A DNA stretch of 64,000 nucleotides. It comes from a virus. The notes below the pieces were generated by a model, which worked only from the letters and a program-made list of their open reading frames with translations, ran no database searches and had not been told where the DNA came from. Of the stretch, positions 53,401-61,010 are shown piece by piece. Numbering within the stretch: the stretch's first letter is position 1; each line of letters starts with the position of its first letter. Made by a program: the position numbers and the translations under genes. The stretch is from the IMG/VR virus record IMGVR_UViG_3300029915_000012, positions 1 through 64,000 of that record. One strand, 5' to 3'.

Positions 53401-53909
53401 ATCAAAAAACTAAATATAATGTTTCTGAACCGTTAGCTAGATCTATGTCATTAAATATACAACAAAATATAATGAATACTTCAAACGGCGTATCATCAGA
53501 TAATTCTATTTATAGATATAACGGCTCTTATGAACCAATATTTAATACAATACCAGTATTTAATAATACATTTTTATATGAATCAGGAAATACTATAAGT
53601 CAATTTGAATCAAACTATAAATTCGATACTTCATTTGAAAACTTCGGTATGATTGAAGAATTAATTTATTCAAAAATTAATCCTGTAATATCTCCATTAA
53701 AATTAAGTAATACTAATACTGATGTATCTGTGTATCCAATAGTTGACGAATTTGGATATCAGTTTTCTTCAAGATTTATATTTAGCTCATCTTGGGATAA
53801 CGATTTTTATGTAATAACAAATAATACTCAAAATATGAATAATAATGTCTTTTCAAATTTTTCTAACTATGAATATATAATTGATCCAATAAAAAATATA
53901 AATGATTAA
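50475..53909 (+). CDS. Large virion structural protein
   Basis: 1144 residues, aromatic/Asn/Ser-rich, beta-structured throughout, no membrane segments. INNSFQLLRTNPALTTNVKLVVSSDYKFYLESFDTN at the start; many ISGYT/SGNTI-type turns as in baseplate or fibre proteins. Paired with the previous gene, 20 nt apart. Exact location in the virion cannot be read from sequence. Its stop overlaps the next start by one nt (TAATG). Confidence 0.75.
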   Translation: MINNSFQLLRTNPALTTNVKLVVSSDYKFYLESFDTNSQLSNQKYKHFSISKNNLYENQIVKFYDGLSSQLAFDVKYDSDDSTVFSKYEQQFDDIYWSGAKSVEDTWYNETYEYFAPLFIRKNNIPDGFVILRVDDSAPYDIQDDDLGAGKITKDNFNSQIVNNWKCVSFVDMRYNTDLGLFLNTNITNNTSYPERSFDLDFRSYEYSKFYGIDYNNGGYVNISNFLQSTLQYEQPHFKLESDIIESFKTNNLIYPHILNFKFLFNDVPADPVNIHNYSLNRYYGFYADKLELITNLTSYITPELISGFTLKNNIFGYMSGSTFIPTNESPFVEGFFLDKTYWIQLTSSETDNEFYQVVLVYNNGVNTYRVISDFDMSGSTFNVSNDRTCFINYTDGYIYNCQTINNPSGITNYISGYTSNFNIDPYYSGNTIKSMYGDLYLILIDGIYHVLKCKNDSYFIQSDYAINSYTTGLEYWKGGKNSNYYTTKQIYTYGNKPLIYPVYRIKFNDIKDFDFNRVNTHFADFDYEKDIYTATDEQKLYAIDYTDTSVLSQNYMTYPRGEDGQYQIMNVSSEYIADDELYEISFNDLTEIWRKNPSVVKWGFAGSNSNCDYPYKLNNSISIGDVFNATADVFSLLPTEVEKNLDYCYRIGNFFSGNTNNIIKYLNQTTNIEVDFMENYSKKFNLDLYLNSNVDYFDYFFKNKTYFTIDDINYTKQTLKYSTFQAGDIYTASSTLFKGLNINALNVTSVSRDINGSITSIVADNSKNFNDYKFAIILNDVYQYYTGNTYDSTYEGGLSGNTIIDISSNAIHAFLNEEFKNILVVVNVKIPIQKNYISLNNVAFFGEKFGLYNSKTLDGNSLVYPANVKEFDPSLIVASNIFNAFYDMNSLSEFDSGITYYYINSIGQSGYTAPMNTTGGTMALIPDWVKNDTPFILNLNDPAVLTTKQNSYIKTAIKGPLTNIYDKYQVYYDTNQKTKYNVSEPLARSMSLNIQQNIMNTSNGVSSDNSIYRYNGSYEPIFNTIPVFNNTFLYESGNTISQFESNYKFDTSFENFGMIEELIYSKINPVISPLKLSNTNTDVSVYPIVDEFGYQFSSRFIFSSSWDNDFYVITNNTQNMNNNVFSNFSNYEYIIDPIKNIND

Positions 53910-54226
53910 TGAAATATATTAAAACTTTTGAAAATGAATTATATAATGAACCAACATATTGGTTATTGCCGACTGATGATAGATTTGAAAAATCTTTAAA
54001 ACAAATAAAATGTCCTAATAATAATATTAAATTTTTTTTAAATAATAATAGAATTAAAAATATTAAATATGTATTCATTTGTTATTCACCATATAATAAA
54101 CAATGGGAATGGAATTCATATAAAGGTAAATTACTTGACGATTATCTTGAAGAAAATAATTATAAATTTGGTGGACATATAAATATGAATGAATTAGAAT
54201 TAATTGCTGATAAATTTAACATATAA
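53909..54226 (+). CDS. Leader protein with YWLLPTDDRFE motif, paralog 1
   Basis: 105 residues. Leader MKYIKTFENELY, then YWLLPTDDRFEKSLKQIKCP, end ADKFNI. Tandem duplicate of the next gene. Confidence 0.75.
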   Translation: MKYIKTFENELYNEPTYWLLPTDDRFEKSLKQIKCPNNNIKFFLNNNRIKNIKYVFICYSPYNKQWEWNSYKGKLLDDYLEENNYKFGGHINMNELELIADKFNI

Positions 54227-54230
54227 CTAT

Positions 54231-54623
54231 ATGAAATATATAAAAATGTTTGAAGAAAATATATATGAAAATATATATGAAAATATATATGAAAATATAT
54301 ATGAAAATATATATGATAGTAGATGCTATTGGTTATTACCAACTGATGATAGATTTGAAGATTCTTTAAAACAAATAAAATGTCCTGATTTTAAAATAGA
54401 ACAATTTTTAGGTAATAAAAATATGAGACAATATAATTATGTATTTGTTGGATATAATCCAACTAAAACTGTAGATGACGATGTTAGTCTTTGTTGGGGC
54501 TGGAACTATAAAGTTAATTGGAATAAAAATACTGAAGATTTTTATGAAAAAAAAGGATATAAATTTATGGGAAATATAAATATACCTGATTTCGAATTTG
54601 ATGTAAATAAATTTAATATATAA
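54231..54623 (+). CDS. Leader protein with YWLLPTDDRFE motif, paralog 2
   Basis: 130 residues from the ATG at 54231 (leader MKYIKMFEEN). After the leader come five ENIY units from a 12-bp tandem repeat, then CYWLLPTDDRFEDSLKQIKCP as in paralog 1, end NKFNI. The repeat sits between leader and domain like a spacer, and is absent from paralog 1. Confidence 0.75.
   Translation: MKYIKMFEENIYENIYENIYENIYENIYDSRCYWLLPTDDRFEDSLKQIKCPDFKIEQFLGNKNMRQYNYVFVGYNPTKTVDDDVSLCWGWNYKVNWNKNTEDFYEKKGYKFMGNINIPDFEFDVNKFNI
54255..54314 (+). repeat. Five perfect copies of a 12-bp repeat
   Basis: GAAAATATATAT x5, in frame (ENIY). Multiples of 12 keep the frame, so copy number can vary by slippage without breaking the gene. 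Confidence 0.95.
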
Positions 54624-54638
54624 AAAAAATAATAAATA

Positions 54639-55373
54639 GTGAAAAGTAATTTAATATTAAAAAAATTTTCTGTAAACTCTGTGCCAGGTACAATGAATCA
54701 AACAGAATTAAGAACTTTTTTTGGAGGTAAAATAATATATACCGAAGATGAAATCTATATTAACGACGACGCTATAAAATTTAGTCAAATTGTTAACAAT
54801 ACTATCAATGGTAATAACGGATACCAATACTATGATATAACTACAATACCCGATGATTGGGAAATTACATTCAATGAAAATTTATCAGATTTAAAACAAA
54901 ATAATCAAGTAATTTCACAATATAGTCAAACACAATCAGATAAAAATAATAATACCAGATGGCTAATAAATATTAACGGAGCACAAATATTAAAAGATTA
55001 TTTATTCTTTAAAATTAAAGAACAAAGAGTATTTAAAATAATAAGACAAAATGATATATATTCTAATGATATTAATAACGCAATATATGAATATATAAAT
55101 CAGAATATTTTTAATAGATATAAATTAGATTCTATACAATTTTATGTAAACTACTATAGCATTACAGATCAAACTATTTATAATAATATTGTTCTACAAT
55201 ATAATCCAATATTTAATCCAGATGTATATCAAACAGCAAATTTGACAAATATAAGTATACAAAATTATGATCCTTATAATTTTAATTCTGTGTCAATATT
55301 ATATAATCAAAGTAAACCATCTAATCAATATAATTTTAACTATTATTTTGATATTAATTTTGCAAAAATTTAA
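54639..55373 (+). CDS. Phage structural-type protein, GTG start
   Basis: 244 residues. The reading frame begins with GTG (VKSNLILKKFSVNSVPGTMNQTELRTFFGG); no ATG is near. N/Y/Q-rich, beta-type composition; ends in SVSILYNQSKPSNQYNFNYYFDINFAKI. Likely a virion or assembly protein by composition and neighbourhood. Confidence 0.7.
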   Translation: MKSNLILKKFSVNSVPGTMNQTELRTFFGGKIIYTEDEIYINDDAIKFSQIVNNTINGNNGYQYYDITTIPDDWEITFNENLSDLKQNNQVISQYSQTQSDKNNNTRWLININGAQILKDYLFFKIKEQRVFKIIRQNDIYSNDINNAIYEYINQNIFNRYKLDSIQFYVNYYSITDQTIYNNIVLQYNPIFNPDVYQTANLTNISIQNYDPYNFNSVSILYNQSKPSNQYNFNYYFDINFAKI

Positions 55374-55390
55374 ACTAACTTCTATTTATA

Positions 55391-55400
55391 TTATATATAA
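55391..55400 (+). promoter_or_regulatory. Possible late-type promoter TTATATATAA
   Basis: TTATATATAAAATAAAC, 21 nt upstream of the 55421 start. Confidence 0.35.
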
Positions 55401-55420
55401 AATAAACTCATTCTACAACT

Positions 55421-55879
55421 ATGTCAGAAAACATTGAACTAGACTCAAGACAAAAATTTCAAAAAAAAATGATAGAATCTACAAAACAATGGATCGCTAT
55501 TGTTAATAAATTAACTAATAGATTAATTAACGACGATCTAAAAAATATTGCAGATATTCAGGCAGAAGCTATAAGTCAACGACAAATTGTAGTCGAAGAA
55601 ATTAAAAATTATAGCGTTAAAATACATAAACTGGTTCAAAAAACAAAAGTTCTAACAAAAGAAAGATTTGAATTCTATGCAACATCATATCAAGTTAAAA
55701 CGTCTGGAACAGAAAAATTAAGACTTATCGAAGCAGATTTATCAGAACATCAATGCTTTATAAATGAACTAGATGAACATGTAAATTTTTTAAGAGATAC
55801 TTCTAAAAATCTAGAATCTATAAACTATTCAGTTAAATCTAAAATTGAACTGGCTAATATATTAGGAGGTTACAAATAA
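55421..55879 (+). CDS. Coiled-coil protein
   Basis: 152 residues, almost entirely helical with heptads (NKLTNRLINDDLKNIADIQAEAISQRQIVVEEIKNYSVKIHKLVQ). Size and composition would fit a small assembly chaperone or scaffold, but no homology is claimed. Last base overlaps the next ATG. Confidence 0.7.
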   Translation: MSENIELDSRQKFQKKMIESTKQWIAIVNKLTNRLINDDLKNIADIQAEAISQRQIVVEEIKNYSVKIHKLVQKTKVLTKERFEFYATSYQVKTSGTEKLRLIEADLSEHQCFINELDEHVNFLRDTSKNLESINYSVKSKIELANILGGYK

Positions 55880-56112
55880 TGATAACTAATAATTATATTA
55901 AAAAATTTGAAATAAAATCAGATTTTATAATAGCAGAAGGAATGAATAGCCCAAAAATTACAATAATACATTTCGATGACTCAAAATATATTTATAATTC
56001 TGACAAACTATCATTTGATTTATTAGATAATACTATTAAAAACCATATAAATATTGTTTGTTTAAAACAAATTAGAAAAAAGAAATTATTTTTATTAAAT
56101 GAAATTAGATGA
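55879..56112 (+). CDS. Small protein with RKKKL tail
   Basis: 77 residues, MITNNYIKKFEIKSDFII start and IVCLKQIRKKKLFLLNEIR end; combines a leader-like start with the R-K-x-K-L tail. Overlaps the next gene by 14 nt. Confidence 0.65.
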   Translation: MITNNYIKKFEIKSDFIIAEGMNSPKITIIHFDDSKYIYNSDKLSFDLLDNTIKNHINIVCLKQIRKKKLFLLNEIR

Positions 56113-56281
56113 TTTGGCATATAAATTATTTATAGAAAAATTTGGATTTATTTCAATTCAGGATTTTAAAATTAATATTTTTATGAAAAATAAAAATAGA
56201 TATAAATCATATTACGATAAAGCAAATAAAATTCTAAGAAAAGAAAAATTAAAGACATTAAAATCATATGGAACTAAATAA
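56099..56281 (+). CDS. Small basic protein, paralog 1 of 2
   Basis: 60 residues, MKLDDLAYKLFIEKFGF..KNKNRYKSYYDKANKILRKEKLKTLKSYGTK. Strongly similar to the next gene; R-K-x-K-L tail. Confidence 0.7.
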   Translation: MKLDDLAYKLFIEKFGFISIQDFKINIFMKNKNRYKSYYDKANKILRKEKLKTLKSYGTK

Positions 56282-56441
56282 TTTAGCATATAAATTATTA
56301 ATAAACTACTTAGGATTTACTCCAAAGTATTATTGTAAAAAAGATTTTTTTATTAAAAATAAAAATAATTTTAAATCATATTACGATAAAGCAAATAAAA
56401 TTTTAAGAAAAGAAAAATTAAAGGCATTACATGAAATTTAA
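56268..56441 (+). CDS. Small basic protein, paralog 2 of 2
   Basis: 57 residues, MELNNLAYKLLINYLGF..KNKNNFKSYYDKANKILRKEKLKALHEI. Tandem duplicate of the preceding gene; overlaps it by 14 nt and the helicase start by 11 nt, giving a coupled chain of four genes. Confidence 0.7.
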   Translation: MELNNLAYKLLINYLGFTPKYYCKKDFFIKNKNNFKSYYDKANKILRKEKLKALHEI

Positions 56442-57993
56442 ATTAAATAAAGACAATTCAAAGTTAATTTTAACAGAATCAACCAAAGGAGAATATAACC
56501 AACTTAAACTATATCTAACCAGAAAAGTTCATAACTACCGTTTTATGAAAAGGTTCAAGCTTGGTGTATGGGATGGAAGTATAAGTTATTTTGGAAATCC
56601 AGGTGGATCAATTGACTTTGGATTATGGCAAGAAATATATAAATGTTGTAAAGAGTATGGTTATAAATTTATAATTGAAAATCAAGAACAATTTCCACGT
56701 AATAAAGATATATTAAGAGAAAATGTACAAGATTTTGTGACTGAATTTTATAAAGATCATAAAACTCCTGATGGTAAACCTTTTATGCCATATGAACATC
56801 AAGTAGATGCAATATTTCAATTATTAAAACATCAATATGGATTAATTGAAATTGCTACTGCTGGAGGTAAATCATTGGTATTTGGCACATTACTATTTTA
56901 TTATTTAAAAAATATAAATACAAATGCTAAATTTTTATTGATTGTCCCAAGTATAAGTTTAGTTACTCAATTTTATAATGATCTTAATGATTATAATTAC
57001 GGTTTTAATAATGATAATAAAAACCCTATTGATATTAGAATTGATGAAGTTATGAGTGATAAACCAAGAAAATATAGAGATGGTGAAAAAATACCAAATA
57101 TATACATTGGAACTTATCAATCATTAGAAAAATATCCTAAAACATTTTTTGACCAATTTGAAGTTGTAGCATGTGATGAAGCACATACTGCAAAAGCTAT
57201 TACCATTCAAACTATTTTAACAAAAACGTTTGGAGTTGCAAAATTACGATTCGGAATGAGTGGATCTTATCCTTCGGATTCTTCAATAGAAATATTAACA
57301 ATTCAATCTTTAATGGGTCCTAAATTAATAAATATTAGTGCTAGAAAATTAATAGATAAAGGATTAATATCAGATCTTAAAATAAAAGTTATCATGTTAC
57401 ATCATGATAATCATAAATTTGCAGAAGGAGTTAATAATATAAAAAAAACTGACGGTCAACGTGCATGGATTTTAGAACGTGAATACGTACATAATTCAGC
57501 AAAAAGAAAAACATTTATTAAAAATTTAACAGATAAATTTAAATCTAATTCTCTTATATTATTTCATACTATTACTTATGGAACAGAATTATATAATTAT
57601 ATCAAAGATAATTGCATTGGTAAAGATGTGTTCTATATTGACGGTACAACATCTACAGAAAAAAGAGAATATATCAAGAAAAAATTAGAAGATACTTCAG
57701 GTAATCCTAAAATACTTTTAGCATCTTTCGGAGTATTTTCTGTCGGCGTAAGTGTTAAAGCAATAACAAATATTATCTTTGCGGATTCTTATAAAGAGCC
57801 TAAAATAATAAGGCAAGCAATAGGGAGAGGTCTAAGATTACACAAAGAAAAAACAAAATTAATCGTATTTGATTTGGTAGACATTTTTCATCCTGACTAT
57901 AAAACAATATTATGGAAACAATATGAATCTAGAAGAGATGAAGTATATAAAAAACAACAATATCCTTATGATGAATTAAAGGTCAAATTATAA
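56431..57993 (+). CDS. uvsW: UvsW-like SF2 helicase
   Basis: 520 residues, close to T4 UvsW (503). Small N-terminal domain with MKRFKLGVWDGSISYF as in UvsW, then Walker A ATAGGKS (~142-148), motif II DEAH (~249-252), motif III-like GMSGSYP, and motif VI RQAIGRGLRLHK. UvsW unwinds R-loops and branched DNA, turning off origin-dependent and driving recombination-dependent replication, which supports a T4-like replication strategy. Confidence 0.9.
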   Translation: MKFKLNKDNSKLILTESTKGEYNQLKLYLTRKVHNYRFMKRFKLGVWDGSISYFGNPGGSIDFGLWQEIYKCCKEYGYKFIIENQEQFPRNKDILRENVQDFVTEFYKDHKTPDGKPFMPYEHQVDAIFQLLKHQYGLIEIATAGGKSLVFGTLLFYYLKNINTNAKFLLIVPSISLVTQFYNDLNDYNYGFNNDNKNPIDIRIDEVMSDKPRKYRDGEKIPNIYIGTYQSLEKYPKTFFDQFEVVACDEAHTAKAITIQTILTKTFGVAKLRFGMSGSYPSDSSIEILTIQSLMGPKLINISARKLIDKGLISDLKIKVIMLHHDNHKFAEGVNNIKKTDGQRAWILEREYVHNSAKRKTFIKNLTDKFKSNSLILFHTITYGTELYNYIKDNCIGKDVFYIDGTTSTEKREYIKKKLEDTSGNPKILLASFGVFSVGVSVKAITNIIFADSYKEPKIIRQAIGRGLRLHKEKTKLIVFDLVDIFHPDYKTILWKQYESRRDEVYKKQQYPYDELKVKL

Positions 57994-58962
57994 TTAATCT
58001 TTAATTCTTATAAATTTGCAATTTAAAAAATTTTCAATTTCTTTTTGCCTATCAAGATCTTTTTGTCTTAATTCACCTTTTATAAAATGATGTTTTTCGT
58101 CATACTCATATACTACATTATTTATAGCATCATATCCATCTATCCAATAACCAAGTTCTTCAATATGATATTCTCCCTCATTCATTGCATGTTGAATATG
58201 AATATTTTCATTCTTTGATATTTCATCAAAAATATCACAACCTTTTTTATTATATGATGGAAATACTTGATTTCCATCAAATTTATCATCACTTAATCTT
58301 TTTAATCTTTTTAATCTTTTACTTGTATTACTACATTTTTGACAACCACACAATAATAAATGATGAGATGAAGTTTGTTTAAAATCGCCATGTATAGGAC
58401 AACTAATTACTAGCTTCGTGCTTGAGTCAATATAATTAGAATCTGAATAATTTGGATAAGTATATTTATTGTTGTGTAATATTTTTGCTTCAGAAACGAA
58501 TTTTTTATATCTTTTTTCTATTCTTTTTTCTTTATTACATTTTATGCAGCCTCTTCCGTCAATTAAATCTTTCGGTAACATTTTAAATTCTCCGTGTTTT
58601 TCGCATTCTACAATAACACAAGTATGATTATTAACATATACACTCTTTGAAAAATCAAGATTATTTTTATATACTTCATTTAATTGTGCAATAAATGTTT
58701 CCTGACTTTTAGCGAAATACAATTTTGCAGCGCATTTATAACTACATGAAAATATAGATTTTCTCATATAAACATCATATCTAATTTGAGTTTTTCTATG
58801 ACAAACATCGCATTCTACATCAATAATAACTTTTGAATTCGGTTTTAAATGACAAACGTTAACTTCAATATATTCATTTAATTTTACTTTATATCCTAAT
58901 TTTTCAAAATGATCTTTGTTGCTTGTACTAATTCTAATATTAACAGTTTTACTTATTATCAT
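57994..58962 (-). CDS. Homing endonuclease-like protein with C-terminal nuclease fold
   Basis: 322 residues. N-terminal domain MIISKTVNIRISTSNKDH..VIIDVECDVCHRKTQIRY matches the N terminus of the 35517-36455 protein. Several zinc-type Cys pairs (CDVC, CSYKC, CIKC, CQKC) and GDFK..SHHLLLCGCQKC repeats follow. The C terminus WIDGYDAINNVVYEYDEKHHFIKGELRQKDLDRQKEIENFL looks like a Vsr/PD-(D/E)xK nuclease core (D...E-Y-D-E..H). It was inserted right after uvsW, a typical place for a homing gene. Confidence 0.8.
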   Translation of the reverse strand: MIISKTVNIRISTSNKDHFEKLGYKVKLNEYIEVNVCHLKPNSKVIIDVECDVCHRKTQIRYDVYMRKSIFSCSYKCAAKLYFAKSQETFIAQLNEVYKNNLDFSKSVYVNNHTCVIVECEKHGEFKMLPKDLIDGRGCIKCNKEKRIEKRYKKFVSEAKILHNNKYTYPNYSDSNYIDSSTKLVISCPIHGDFKQTSSHHLLLCGCQKCSNTSKRLKRLKRLSDDKFDGNQVFPSYNKKGCDIFDEISKNENIHIQHAMNEGEYHIEELGYWIDGYDAINNVVYEYDEKHHFIKGELRQKDLDRQKEIENFLNCKFIRIKD

Positions 58963-59043
58963 TTATTATTTTATTTTATTATCATATATTTATATAAAAA
59001 TAATTAAGTTTTGTTTATTTTAATTATAATCACTAATATTTAA

Positions 59044-59053
59044 TATATAAATA
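59044..59053 (+). promoter_or_regulatory. Possible late-type promoter TATATAAATA
   Basis: Contains TATAAATA, identical to the T4 late promoter core, 11-20 nt upstream of the 59064 start. Confidence 0.4.
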
Positions 59054-59063
59054 AAAAATTAAA

Positions 59064-59375
59064 ATGGAAATAAATAAATTTAATGAATTTATTAATAATG
59101 ATTTATTAGTTATAGAAAAATTAATTGATGATTTAGAAAATCAAAAAGGTAATTGTTCAGTATTAGAAAAAATATATTCTCATCCATCATATATTAAAAT
59201 TATAGAATATGGTGAAAAATCAATACCTTCATTATTAAATAGAATAGATGAGAGTATGTTTTGGTTTGAAGCATTACGTAGAATAACTGGGGACGAGCCT
59301 GACAAAGAATCAATTAAATCAATTGATATTATGAATTCTTGGAAAAAATGGGGTATAGAAAATGGATATAAATAA
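59064..59375 (+). CDS. Small helical protein (HPSY...ITGDEP type)
   Basis: 103 residues. SHPSYIKIIEYGEKSIPSLLNRID..MFWFEALRRITGDEP..SWKKWGIENGY matches a bacterial hypothetical family I remember by the pattern H-P-x-Y-x-x-I-I-x-x-G-x-x-x-(I/L)-P-x-L-L. Overlaps the next gene by 14 nt. Confidence 0.7.
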   Translation: MEINKFNEFINNDLLVIEKLIDDLENQKGNCSVLEKIYSHPSYIKIIEYGEKSIPSLLNRIDESMFWFEALRRITGDEPDKESIKSIDIMNSWKKWGIENGYK

Positions 59376-59808
59376 TATTGAAATTTGGCATCCTAAATTG
59401 ATAGGTAAAAATTATAAAATTATAAATATAAATTATAATTTAATTGTTTTTAATTGTTTTGCATATAGTTTAGATATATTTGATGAATGGTGTGGCGCAT
59501 CAGAAAAATCTTGGCCTTATAATATATTACCGCGTAGTTCAAAATTAAATAATTATATTAAATATTATAATTTATATGGATATAATATATGTGATAATGA
59601 TGAGTATGAATTTGAATATGAAAAAGTAGCACTTTATGTTGATAATTCTAATAATGTAAATCATGCATCTAAACAGTATGAAAATATATGGAGAAGTAAA
59701 TTAGGAAAATATGTTATAATTGAGCATGAATTAGAATGGTTAACTGGATTTGATGCTGAAAATTATGGTAATATTGGTGTGATTTTAAAAAGAAAGAGAA
59801 AGGCATAA
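59362..59808 (+). CDS. NCxAYS...SKLG...H family protein (DUF7689-like)
   Basis: 148 residues. FNCFAYSLDIFDEWC, GYNICDN.EYEFEYEKVALY, NHASKQYENIWRSKLGKYVIIEHELEWLTG and ILKRKRK are, in order, the landmarks of a bacterial family I recall as DUF7689. The Cys early and His later would suit a papain-like enzyme, but activity is not established. Paired with the previous gene, as I recall seeing such families side by side in bacteria (memory, unverified). Confidence 0.7.
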   Translation: MDINNIEIWHPKLIGKNYKIININYNLIVFNCFAYSLDIFDEWCGASEKSWPYNILPRSSKLNNYIKYYNLYGYNICDNDEYEFEYEKVALYVDNSNNVNHASKQYENIWRSKLGKYVIIEHELEWLTGFDAENYGNIGVILKRKRKA

Positions 59809-59826
59809 AAACTTTTTATATTTTTT

Positions 59827-59836
59827 TATATATAAT
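59827..59836 (+). promoter_or_regulatory. Possible late-type promoter TTTATATATAATA
   Basis: T-run plus TATATATAATA, 13 nt upstream of the M15 peptidase gene. Confidence 0.35.
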
Positions 59837-59848
59837 AAAAAAGAAAAT

Positions 59849-60265
59849 ATGAAACTTGGAAAATATTTTAGTTTATCGGAATTAACTGTAACTTCAACAG
59901 GATTAAATAATTTACCAATGAAGCCAGAGCAAGATAATTTAGTATTATTAGTTAAGAATATACTTGATCCATTAAGGGAATTATATGGTAATCAAATTCA
60001 TATAAATAGTGGATATCGTTCTCCGATAGTTAATAGAGAAATTAAAGGGTTCATCAATAGTCAGCATGTATTTGGTCAAGCAGCAGATATTACAGGTGGT
60101 AGTCCAGAAGAAAATGAAAAACTTTTTAATTTAATAGTTAGCAATTTCAAATTTGATCAGATTATAAATGAAAAAAATTTCGAATGGGTACATGTTAGTT
60201 ACTCAAATGTTAAAAATAGAAATGAAAAATTAAAATTTACTGGTAAAGGTTATATAAAAATATAA
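59849..60265 (+). CDS. M15-family peptidase (endolysin-like)
   Basis: 138 residues. SGYRSPIVNREIKG..SQHVFGQAADI with H73 and D80 as zinc ligands and WVHVSY (H115) as the third, the M15A D-Ala-D-Ala carboxypeptidase/L-Ala-D-Glu endopeptidase arrangement. No signal peptide, so it needs a holin or acts from the virion. It would cut host peptidoglycan peptides. Own promoter-like box and terminator: a single-gene unit. Confidence 0.88.
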   Translation: MKLGKYFSLSELTVTSTGLNNLPMKPEQDNLVLLVKNILDPLRELYGNQIHINSGYRSPIVNREIKGFINSQHVFGQAADITGGSPEENEKLFNLIVSNFKFDQIINEKNFEWVHVSYSNVKNRNEKLKFTGKGYIKI

Positions 60266-60295
60266 AAAAAGACTGTCATAATGACAGTCTTTTTA
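60264..60295. terminator. Intrinsic terminator
   Basis: AAAAAGACTGTCAT / ATGACAGTCTTTTT perfect hairpin between convergent genes. Confidence 0.9.
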
Positions 60296-60296
60296 A

Positions 60297-61007
60297 TTAT
60301 ATATTGAAATTATTTGACTTTAATATGTAGTCATATTCTATTCTTATATTATCATCTAATATTTCATCAGGAATATTATTAATTAGAAATGAATTATTCT
60401 TTAAATATTGTTTTTGAAAATTATATGTCATAAAAATATTTATAATATTTTTTGCTGAAATTTTATTTGAAACATCTATATCTTTTGATGGAGTCCACTT
60501 TTTAGTATTTAAATCTAATTTATATCCATTATAATAAAATATCATTTTATCTAAAAATAATATATTACTTAATGATGGTAATTTATTTTTAAAATTATCA
60601 TTTATAAATTTAATTGTATATTTTGCATAATCTGTATCCCAATTTAACCAAAAATTAGTAGATAAAGAATATATAGAATTTATTATTAATAAATCTTCAT
60701 ATGATAAATTAGATTTAATTATTTGTTTTTTATTTGTCATTATTTGATTAGATTTTGTGATATCACTTGTGATACTATTAACATAATCAATTATATTACC
60801 TAAAAGTTTCATTGGATTATTAATTATTGTGTTACTTTCAAGATAATCTATAATCTCACTATATGCTTCATGCCAATAAAATGAATATAATTCATTATTA
60901 TGAAGTATATTTAATGTTCCACGTCTAGGGGAGAAATCAAACCCAAAGGATTTGTTTTTACCTATATCAGATATATTGAATTCATTTAATTTTTTGATGT
61001 ATTTCAT
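60297..61007 (-). CDS. MKYIKKLNEF...NNFNI protein
   Basis: 236 residues. Leader MKYIKKLNEFNIS, globular body with LYSFYWHEAYSEIIDYLESN, end SNNFNI. Three nt after the 61011 gene. No family recognised; the double tag puts it in the leader/KFN set. Confidence 0.75.
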   Translation of the reverse strand: MKYIKKLNEFNISDIGKNKSFGFDFSPRRGTLNILHNNELYSFYWHEAYSEIIDYLESNTIINNPMKLLGNIIDYVNSITSDITKSNQIMTNKKQIIKSNLSYEDLLIINSIYSLSTNFWLNWDTDYAKYTIKFINDNFKNKLPSLSNILFLDKMIFYYNGYKLDLNTKKWTPSKDIDVSNKISAKNIINIFMTYNFQKQYLKNNSFLINNIPDEILDDNIRIEYDYILKSNNFNI

Positions 61008-61010
61008 AAT

